Assembly (NCBI GenBank): GCA_946478985.1
Contig: CAMLDZ010000163.1
Span: 1 to 5,669 of the forward strand
Direction: 5' to 3'
Length of the DNA stretch: 5,669 nucleotides
Source of the DNA: an uncultured Solimonas sp.
GTDB taxonomy: Bacteria; Pseudomonadota; Gammaproteobacteria; Nevskiales; Nevskiaceae
Made by a program: the position numbers and the translations under genes. The notes under the pieces were generated by a model. It searched no databases and was not told the origin of the DNA. It was given only the letters and a program-made list of their open reading frames with translations. The first letter of the stretch is position 1, and each line of letters begins with the position of its first letter. This document shows, piece after piece, positions 1 through 4,737 of the stretch.

Positions 1-365
1 GCGATCCGCAGATGCAGAAGGCCATGCGCGGCGGCTGCTACACCTCGATCATCTCGCCGGAAGGCAAGCACCTGGTCGAGCCGCTGCGTGCCGGCGAGGG
101 GATGCTGGTCGCCGAGCTGGACTTCGCGCTGATCGACAAGCGCAAGCGGATGATGGATTCGGTCGGCCACTACGCGCGGCCGGAGCTGCTGTCGCTGCGG
201 ATCGACGCGCGACAGACGCAGTACGCCCATTTCTCTCCAGAGCTTTCCGTTGCCGCGCCTGGCGCCGGCAGGAGTGTTGCCGATGAGTCTTCCCGTCAAG
301 AACAGCCCGCCGGGCAACCCGCAGCTGATGACGGCGCTGCAGTCGCAAGGCTTGCGGCTGGCTGA
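1..365 (+). CDS. Nitrilase, Nit1C type (Sll0784 / MSMEG_0571 family), C-terminal part only
   Basis: This is the 3' end of a carbon-nitrogen hydrolase gene that starts before the window; the reading frame is set by the codon at base 3 and the stop is at 363-365. About 120 residues are visible. The stretch [20 protein letters not shown], followed by [35 protein letters not shown], is the typical end of nitrilases, which hydrolyse nitriles to acids plus ammonia or to amides. The catalytic Glu, Lys and Cys lie upstream and cannot be checked. The assignment to the Nit1C branch rests mainly on the following genes, which occur in the conserved Nit1C order. The protein continues about 50 residues past the RPELLSL motif into a low-complexity Ala/Gly/Glu-rich tail, and its last 83 nt overlap the radical SAM gene in another frame. 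That tail is probably poorly conserved or an accidental readthrough. Confidence 0.88.
   Translation, partial: DPQMQKAMRGGCYTSIISPEGKHLVEPLRAGEGMLVAELDFALIDKRKRMMDSVGHYARPELLSLRIDARQTQYAHFSPELSVAAPGAGRSVADESSRQEQPAGQPAADDGAAVARLAAG
270..274 (+). promoter_or_regulatory. Ribosome binding site of the radical SAM gene
   Basis: AGGAG lies 8 nt before the ATG at 283. It decides the start: the alternative TTG at 250 has no comparable site, and the ATG at 328 lies inside the conserved N-terminal region. The site is inside the nitrilase reading frame. Confidence 0.7.
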
Positions 366-1512
366 GCTGCAAACCGGCGCGCCGAGCCGGCGCGGCGGTG
401 CCGGGCCGTCCGATCACAAGGCAGTGACGATCGACGGCGTGACGATCATGGTGCCGGTGCATACGCAGGGCGCGGCGAGCTCGCCGTTCTCGATCGACGA
501 CGCGCAGACCGACCGTGGCGCCGCGCTGCGCTTCCGCGGCGTGCCGATCGCGCAACTGAGCTTTCCGAAGAGCCCGCGCTTCTACGGCCTGCGCACGGCC
601 GACGGCGTGCCGTACGGACAGATCGCGCAGCTGCACGGCAGCGATGTGCTGGCGACCACGGTTCTGCAGACCTGCATCCGCTACGGACGGCGCAGCACGT
701 CGTGCCAGTTCTGCGCGATCGGCGAGTCGCTCGCGGCCGGCCGCACGATCAACCGCAAGACGCCGGAACAGCTCGCCGAAGTCGCCCGCGCCGCGGTCGA
801 ACTCGACGGCATCCGGCACATGGTGATGACCACCGGCACGCCCAACTTCACCGACCGCGGTGCGGCGATCCTCTGCGAGAGCGCCGCCGCGGTGAAAGCC
901 GCGGTGCCGGGCCTGCCGATCCAGGGCCAGTGCGAGCCGCCGGACGATCCGGTGTGGTTCACGCGGATGCGCGAGGCCGGCATCGACACGCTTGGCATGC
1001 ATCTGGAAGCGGTCACGCCGGAGGTGCGCGCGCGCATCATGCCGGGCAAGGCGGAGGTGACGATCGCGCAATACCTGCAGGCCTTCCGCGACGCCGTCGC
1101 GGTGTTCGGCCGCGGCCAGGTCAGCACCTACATCCTCGCCGGCCTCGGCGACACGCGCGAGGCGATCCTCGACATCAGCGCCACGCTGATCGAACTCGGC
1201 GTCTATCCGTTCGTGGTGCCCTTCGTGCCGATCGGTGGCACGCCGCTGGCGGATCTGGCGCCACCGGAACCAGCGTTCATGCACGGCCTGCTCGAAGCGC
1301 TCGGCCGCCTGCTGGTCGACGGCGGCCTGCGCTCGCGCGACATCAAGGCCGGCTGCGGCAAGTGCGGCGCGTGCTCGTCGCTGTCGGCGTATGAGACGGA
1401 TGCCGCGCCCTCACCCCAACCCCTCTCCCGCGAGCGGGAGAGGGGCTCGAAGGCCGCGCCAACTCCCTCTCCCGCTTGCGGGAGAGGGGCCGGGGTGAGG
1501 GACGTCGCATGA
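283..1512 (+). CDS. Radical SAM protein, MSMEG_0568/Sll0785 type, with repeat-derived C-terminal extension
   Basis: The protein has 409 residues from the ATG at 283, chosen for its AGGAG site. It is the radical SAM member of the Nit1C cluster. Three cysteines sit as C131-X9-C141-X2-C144 ([19 protein letters not shown]), with a wider first gap than the classical CX3CX2C, and presumably bind the [4Fe-4S] cluster that cleaves S-adenosylmethionine. [10 protein letters not shown], shortly after, fits the glycine-rich SAM-binding strand. A second group, C358-X2-C361-X2-C364 (GCGKCGAC), may hold an auxiliary iron-sulfur cluster. The family-like sequence ends near LSAYE (371). Residues 376 to about 407 are encoded by a dispersed palindromic repeat and read [13 protein letters not shown] then [12 protein letters not shown], so they are unlikely to be functional. 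The substrate of this family is unknown. It overlaps the nitrilase by 83 nt and the GNAT gene by 4 nt (ATGA). Confidence 0.9.
   Translation: MSLPVKNSPPGNPQLMTALQSQGLRLAELQTGAPSRRGGAGPSDHKAVTIDGVTIMVPVHTQGAASSPFSIDDAQTDRGAALRFRGVPIAQLSFPKSPRFYGLRTADGVPYGQIAQLHGSDVLATTVLQTCIRYGRRSTSCQFCAIGESLAAGRTINRKTPEQLAEVARAAVELDGIRHMVMTTGTPNFTDRGAAILCESAAAVKAAVPGLPIQGQCEPPDDPVWFTRMREAGIDTLGMHLEAVTPEVRARIMPGKAEVTIAQYLQAFRDAVAVFGRGQVSTYILAGLGDTREAILDISATLIELGVYPFVVPFVPIGGTPLADLAPPEPAFMHGLLEALGRLLVDGGLRSRDIKAGCGKCGACSSLSAYETDAAPSPQPLSRERERGSKAAPTPSPACGRGAGVRDVA
1408..1501. repeat. Dispersed intergenic-type palindromic repeat (two hairpins inside terminal inverted repeats)
   Basis: The element is bounded by perfect 10-bp inverted repeats: CCCTCACCCC (1408-1417) and GGGGTGAGGG (1492-1501). 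Between them are two near-identical hairpins. The first is CCCCTCTCCCGC (1420-1431), GA, GCGGGAGAGGGG (1434-1445). The second is CCCTCTCCCGC (1465-1475), TT, GCGGGAGAGGG (1478-1488). The folded RNA would be a three-way junction. Sequences of this kind are scattered between genes in many GC-rich proteobacteria and often give spurious [13 protein letters not shown] peptides in databases. Here it lies within the end of the radical SAM reading frame and reaches 8 bp from the GNAT start. It carries no coding capacity of its own. Confidence 0.88.
1497..1502 (+). promoter_or_regulatory. Ribosome binding site of the GNAT gene, supplied by the repeat end
   Basis: GAGGGA lies 6 nt before the ATG at 1509 (9 nt before a second ATG at 1512). 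Its first five bases are the last five of the repeat's right inverted arm, so in the RNA it could pair with the left arm at 1408-1417. Confidence 0.55.
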
Positions 1513-2057
1513 TGCTCCCGCCCCAGGCTTTCATCCCCGGCGAGTTCCGCATCAAGCATGTAGCCGCCGACTGGGAGCGCCAGTCCTGCGCCGAGCTGCG
1601 CCGCGCGGTGTTCTGCGACGAGCAGCGCATCTTCGACGCCGACGACGCCGATGCGCTCGATGCCCGCGCGCTGCCGATCGCGGCGATCGCCTGCGTCGCC
1701 GGCATCGGCGAGCGCGTGGTCGGTACCGTGCGCATCCTGCAGCCCGATGCGGCACAGCCGGCGCTGTGGGCCGGTTCGCGGCTGGCCGTGCACCCGGACT
1801 ACCGGCGCAGTGCCTGGCTCGGCAGCGAACTGATCCGCCACGCCGTCTGCACCGCCCACGCGCGCAGCTGCACACGCTTCATCGCCCAGGTGCAGGTGCA
1901 GAACGTCAAGCTGTTCGAGCGCCTGCACTGGAGCAGCCTGCAAGCGATCGAGGTGCAGGGCCGGCCGCACGTGCTGATGGAGGCGCAGCTGGATCATTAT
2001 CCGCCGCGCCACGCCGACGAGATCGGCTTCTACACCCAGCAGCGGCGGGCCGCCTGA
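1509..2057 (+). CDS. GNAT family N-acetyltransferase, MSMEG_0567 (N-terminal)/Sll0786 type
   Basis: The protein has 182 residues if it starts at the ATG at 1509, which overlaps the radical SAM stop as ATGA; the next codon (1512) is also ATG, so one residue is uncertain. A TTG start at 1476 would lie inside the palindromic repeat and is unlikely. GNAT enzymes transfer an acyl group from acyl-CoA to an amine. The visible fold marks are the N-terminal ELRRAVFCDEQRIF segment, a strand VVGTVRIL, then SRLAVHPDYRRSAWLGSELI (motif A, residues about 89-109), and QVQNVKLFERLHW (motif B-like, asparagine then FERLHW). Motif A reads R99-R-S-A-W-L-G105, without the usual paired glycines of R-x-x-G-x-G/A, so CoA binding may be modified. 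In mycobacteria this domain is fused to an AIR-synthase-like half. Here the two are separate genes joined by a TGATG overlap. The substrate is unknown. Confidence 0.85.
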   Translation: MMLPPQAFIPGEFRIKHVAADWERQSCAELRRAVFCDEQRIFDADDADALDARALPIAAIACVAGIGERVVGTVRILQPDAAQPALWAGSRLAVHPDYRRSAWLGSELIRHAVCTAHARSCTRFIAQVQVQNVKLFERLHWSSLQAIEVQGRPHVLMEAQLDHYPPRHADEIGFYTQQRRAA

Positions 2058-3043
2058 TGCTCGACGCCCTGATTCCCGCGCTGCACGCCAGCCGCGGCCT
2101 CGCCGCCAAACGCGACATCGCCGAGGTCGTTGCCCGGCTCGGCATCGCCGATCCGCAGGCAGCGGTGCCGGTCGGCGACGACTGTGCAGCGATCCCGGAC
2201 GGCGACGGCTTTCTGCTGCTGGCGATCGAAGGCTTCATCAACGAATTCGTCGCCCGCGATCCCTGGTTCGCCGGCTGGTGCGGCGTGATGGTCAACGTCT
2301 CCGATGTCTACGCGATGGGCGGCCGACCGCTGGCGGTGGTCGACGCCAGCTGGAGCGGCGATGCCGCCGCGCAGCAGCAGGTGCTGGCCGGCATGGCGGC
2401 GGCATCTAAAGCCTACGGCGTGCCGATCGTCGGCGGCCACAGCAATGCGCGCTCGTCGCAGGAGCAGCTGGCGGTGGCGATTCTCGGCCGCGCGCAGCGG
2501 CTGCTGACGAGTTTCGATGCGCGGCCCGGCGACGTGCTGCTCAGCGTTACCGACCTGCGCGGCGCCTACCGCGCGCCGTACGCGCACTGGAACGCCGCCA
2601 CCGGCACTGCGCCGGCGCGGCTGCGCGGCGATCTGGAGCTGCTGCCGCGGCTGGCGGAGGACGGCTGGTGCCGCGCCGCCAAGGACGTCAGCCAGGCCGG
2701 TGTGCTCGGCACCCTGATGATGCTGCTCGAATGCTCGGGCGTCGGCGCCAGCGTCGACGTCGACGAGATCCCGATGCCGCAGGGCGTGCCGCCGCTGCGC
2801 TGGCTGCTGGAAACCTTTCCGAGCTACGGCTATCTGCTGGCGGTGCCGCCGCAACACGTCGCCGCGGTACTGGCGCGCTTCGCTGCGCGCGATCTCGCCG
2901 CTGCGGTGATCGGCGAGTGCAGCGACACGCGCACGCTGGAGCTCGGCTGGGCCGGCGAGCAGCGCCGCGCCTGGGACTTCCGCCGCGAGCCGCTGACCGG
3001 CTGCGGCCCTGCGATCGCCACTGCGGAGCTGCGCCGTGCCTGA
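2057..3043 (+). CDS. AIR-synthase-like protein (PurM/ThiL/SelD fold), Sll0787 type
   Basis: The protein has 328 residues, starting at an ATG that overlaps the GNAT stop (TGATG); the frame stays open further upstream, but that stretch lies in the GNAT gene. Motifs of the ATP-binding AIR synthase superfamily are in order: VPVGDDCAAI (37-46), with the GDD/A nucleotide-binding turn; NVSDVYAMGGRP (80-91), resembling the ThiL/SelD N-x-x-D-x-x-x-MGG-x-P motif; GGHSN (126-130); and DVSQAGVLG (210-218), followed by SGVGASVDVDEIP at the start of the C-terminal lobe. Members of this superfamily use ATP to activate an amide, carboxylate or phosphate acceptor (PurM, ThiL, SelD, HypE). The conserved acidic residues argue for an active ATP-using enzyme. 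It is probably not the housekeeping purine enzyme, because it sits in the Nit1C operon and resembles the Sll0787 subfamily. Its acceptor is unknown. Confidence 0.87.
   Translation: MLDALIPALHASRGLAAKRDIAEVVARLGIADPQAAVPVGDDCAAIPDGDGFLLLAIEGFINEFVARDPWFAGWCGVMVNVSDVYAMGGRPLAVVDASWSGDAAAQQQVLAGMAAASKAYGVPIVGGHSNARSSQEQLAVAILGRAQRLLTSFDARPGDVLLSVTDLRGAYRAPYAHWNAATGTAPARLRGDLELLPRLAEDGWCRAAKDVSQAGVLGTLMMLLECSGVGASVDVDEIPMPQGVPPLRWLLETFPSYGYLLAVPPQHVAAVLARFAARDLAAAVIGECSDTRTLELGWAGEQRRAWDFRREPLTGCGPAIATAELRRA
3025..3028 (+). promoter_or_regulatory. Ribosome binding site deciding the GTG start of the MSMEG_0570-type gene
   Basis: GGAG lies 7 nt before the GTG at 3036, inside the end of the AIR-synthase-like gene. 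It supports the GTG start, since no ATG occurs in this frame near the 5' end. Confidence 0.55.
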
Positions 3044-3320
3044 AACCCGTTTCCGCGTGCGCTGGCCGGACCAGAGCACCAGCCTCTGCTACTCGCCGTC
3101 GTCGTCGATCCGCGAGCGCCTGCGTCTGGCGCATCCGTACCCGCTCGCCGAGTTCGTGCAGGCCAGCCGCGCCGCGCTCGAACACGCCAGCCGGCGCGTC
3201 GCCGAGAAATACGGCTTCGGCTGCGGCCAGGCGTACGCGCAGATCGCCGCGATCGAGCAGCGTGCCGCGCAGTTCCACCACCAGCCTGAGGCGACCGTCG
3301 TCGTCGAGGCCTTCGATTGA
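3036..3320 (+). CDS. Small MSMEG_0570-family nitrogen starvation response protein
   Basis: The protein has 94 residues and starts with GTG, overlapping the preceding stop by 8 nt. The order MPETRFRVRWPD, then CYSPSSSIRERL, YPLAEFVQASRAALEHAS, and RVAEKYGFGCGQAYAQIAAIE matches my memory of the MSMEG_0570 family found only in Nit1C-type clusters. It has no signal peptide and no membrane segment. The N-terminal part is probably beta strands (RFRVRWP) and the middle two helices. Two cysteines are present: C18 in LCYSPS and C63 in YGFGCG. No catalytic motif can be recognised. A small partner or scaffold of one of the operon enzymes is possible. The gene sits between the AIR-synthase-like gene and the flavoprotein gene, the usual neighbour. 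Its molecular role is not known. Confidence 0.85.
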   Translation: MPETRFRVRWPDQSTSLCYSPSSSIRERLRLAHPYPLAEFVQASRAALEHASRRVAEKYGFGCGQAYAQIAAIEQRAAQFHHQPEATVVVEAFD

Positions 3321-3323
3321 GAT

Positions 3324-3328
3324 GGAGA
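3324..3328 (+). promoter_or_regulatory. Ribosome binding site of the flavoprotein gene
   Basis: GGAGA lies 5 nt before the ATG at 3334 and just after the stop at 3318-3320. An earlier in-frame ATG at 3322 would overlap this site and has no site of its own, so 3334 is preferred. Confidence 0.65.
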
Positions 3329-3333
3329 ACCCG

Positions 3334-4614
3334 ATGAACCGCAGCACCCACGTCGCCGCGCTCGAAGGCGGCACCCGCTATCTGCCGGTCGCGGTGATCG
3401 GCGGCGGCCAGGCCGGGCTGTCGATCAGCTGGCACCTGAAGCAGCGCCGCATCGAGCACCTGGTGTTCGAGCGCAAGCGCATCGCCCACGAGTGGCGCGA
3501 GGCGCGCTGGGATTCGTTCTGTCTGGTGACGCCGAACTGGCAGTGCCGGCTGCCGGGCTTTCCGTACGCCGGGCCCGATCCGCACGGCTTCATGCTCAAG
3601 GACCAGATCGTCGACTATCTCGATGCCTATGTGGCCTCGTTCGCGCCGCCGGTGCTCGAAGGCGTGACGGTGCAGCGGCTGCGGCCGCTGGCCGCCGGCG
3701 GCTTCGAGCTGAAGACCAGCGCCGGTGACTATGTCGCGCAGCAGGTGGTCGTCGCCACCGGCGGCTACCACACGCCGACGATCCCACGCGCCGCCGAGAA
3801 GCTGCCGGACGAGGTGTTGCAGCTGCATTCGTCGAACTACCGCAATCCGTTAGCGCTGCCCGACGGTGCGGTGCTGGTGGTCGGCACCGGCCAGTCCGGC
3901 TGCCAGATCGCCGAGGACCTGCACCTGGCCGGGCGCGCGGTGCATCTGGCGGTCGGCACCGCGCCGCGCTCGCCGCGCGTCTACCGCGGCCGCGAGGTCA
4001 CCGATTGGCTGACCGATTCCGGCTACTACGACATCCCGTACGAGCAGCATCCGCAGCAGGAGACGGTGCGCGAGAAGACCAACCACTACCTGACCGGCCG
4101 CGACGGTGGCCGCGAGATCGACCTGCGCCGCTTCGCGCTCGAAGGCATGCGGCTGTACGGCCGCTTCGCCGGCGTCGACGGCGGCACGATCCGCTTCGAG
4201 CCGGATCTGAAGCGCAATCTCGATGCCGCCGACGCCAGCTATCTGGCGATCCGCAAGAACATCGACGACTACATCGCCGCCCAGGACATAGCGGCGCCCG
4301 TCGAGCCGCCGTACCGGCCGGTCTGGACGCCGGCGGCCGAGACCACCGCGCTGGACTGGCGCGCCGCCGGCATCAGCAGCGTGATCTGGTCGATCGGCTT
4401 TACCAGCGACTACCGCTGGCTCGAAGCGCCGGTGTTCGACGGCCGCGGCCAGCCGGTGCAGCGGCGCGGCATCACCGCGGTCGACGGCCTCTACTTCCTC
4501 GGCCTGCCGTGGCAGAACACCTGGGGCTCCGGCCGCTTCGCCGACGTCGGCCAGGACGCGGCGTATCTGATGGCAGCCATCGAGGCTGGCAGCGGACAGC
4601 GGCGGGTGGCCTGA
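3334..4614 (+). CDS. FAD-dependent oxidoreductase, MSMEG_0569 family (flavin monooxygenase-like)
   Basis: The protein has 426 residues. An N-terminal Rossmann fold reads PVAVIGGGQAGLSISWHL, with GGGQAG at 23-28 for FAD. It is followed by an E/R-rich strand end (VFERKRIAHEWRE) and WDSFCLVTPNW (59-69), as in CzcO/YUCCA-like flavin monooxygenases. VVVATGGYHTPTIP (138-151) is the ATG-type motif. H165-S-S-N-Y-R resembles the HSxxY stretch of flavin monooxygenases. A second dinucleotide fold, VLVVGTGQSG (GTGQSG at 184-189), should bind NADPH. IWSIGF (351-356) and GLPWQNTWGSGRFADVGQDA (390-409) fit the C-terminal FAD-contacting part. It probably acts in the cytoplasm using NADPH and O2 on an unknown substrate. 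It starts 13 nt after the small MSMEG_0570-type gene. Upstream extension of the frame is a shadow. A frame-internal TTA codon (about 3850) is unusual for this GC content. Confidence 0.9.
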   Translation: MNRSTHVAALEGGTRYLPVAVIGGGQAGLSISWHLKQRRIEHLVFERKRIAHEWREARWDSFCLVTPNWQCRLPGFPYAGPDPHGFMLKDQIVDYLDAYVASFAPPVLEGVTVQRLRPLAAGGFELKTSAGDYVAQQVVVATGGYHTPTIPRAAEKLPDEVLQLHSSNYRNPLALPDGAVLVVGTGQSGCQIAEDLHLAGRAVHLAVGTAPRSPRVYRGREVTDWLTDSGYYDIPYEQHPQQETVREKTNHYLTGRDGGREIDLRRFALEGMRLYGRFAGVDGGTIRFEPDLKRNLDAADASYLAIRKNIDDYIAAQDIAAPVEPPYRPVWTPAAETTALDWRAAGISSVIWSIGFTSDYRWLEAPVFDGRGQPVQRRGITAVDGLYFLGLPWQNTWGSGRFADVGQDAAYLMAAIEAGSGQRRVA

Positions 4615-4651
4615 GCGCCGGCGACGCGCGACGTCGCGCAACCGAATCGTC

Positions 4652-4683
4652 ATGCTGCCGTCACGCAGGCATCGCGGCAGCGT
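4652..4683 (+). terminator. Possible hairpin terminator after the Nit1C operon
   Basis: ATGCTGCCG (4652-4660) and CGGCAGCGT (4675-4683) form a 9-bp stem with one G-T pair and a 14-nt loop. It lies 38 nt after the flavoprotein stop. No clean T-run follows; only TTT-containing sequence appears from 4691. It is therefore a weak intrinsic terminator at best, and could equally be a regulatory or RNA-stability hairpin. Confidence 0.3.
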
Positions 4684-4727
4684 CCTACCGTTTGGCGTTC
4701 TTTGGGGTTCAAGAAACGCAAGCAAAC

Positions 4728-4733
4728 GGGGGA
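4728..4733 (+). promoter_or_regulatory. Ribosome binding site of the lipoprotein gene
   Basis: GGGGGA lies 4 nt before the ATG at 4738. The spacing is short but usable, and the signal peptide starts exactly here. Confidence 0.5.
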
Positions 4734-4737
4734 TGTA

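Larger units (their letters stand above)
4615..4737. other. Intergenic region with inverted repeats
   Basis: This 123-bp gap separates the Nit1C operon from the lipoprotein gene. It holds a self-complementary 14-mer, GCGCGACGTCGCGC (4626-4639), and a larger hairpin (4652-4683) listed separately. It is visibly less GC-rich toward its 3' end (4690-4737). I see no convincing -35/-10 pair, though a promoter for the next gene is expected here. Confidence 0.7.

Noticed and set aside
49..1284. Long open frame on the - strand opposite the nitrilase and radical SAM genes
   Set aside because: Its product is Arg/Ala-rich with no recognisable domain, as expected opposite GC-rich codons with high third-position GC; the + strand carries clear family motifs.
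1420..1489. Intrinsic terminators inside the operon
   Set aside because: The two hairpins are strong but are not followed by T-runs, and the downstream genes belong to the same conserved operon.
1408..1501. CRISPR-like array
   Set aside because: There are only two repeat units, each a perfect hairpin, inside terminal inverted repeats, with no regular spacers. It is a dispersed palindromic element.
1766..2056. Upstream extension of the AIR-synthase-like frame
   Set aside because: It lies entirely within the GNAT gene in another frame and has Arg/Pro/Ala-rich content; the family-like sequence begins at the ATG at 2057.
2668..3333. Upstream extension of the flavoprotein frame
   Set aside because: It is an out-of-frame shadow of the AIR-synthase-like and MSMEG_0570-type genes; the Rossmann fold begins about 19 residues after the ATG at 3334, which has its own ribosome binding site.
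4692..4720. Promoter for the lipoprotein gene with TTGGCG as -35
   Set aside because: A 17-nt spacer leads to AACGCA, which does not resemble a -10 element; no better pair was found by eye.
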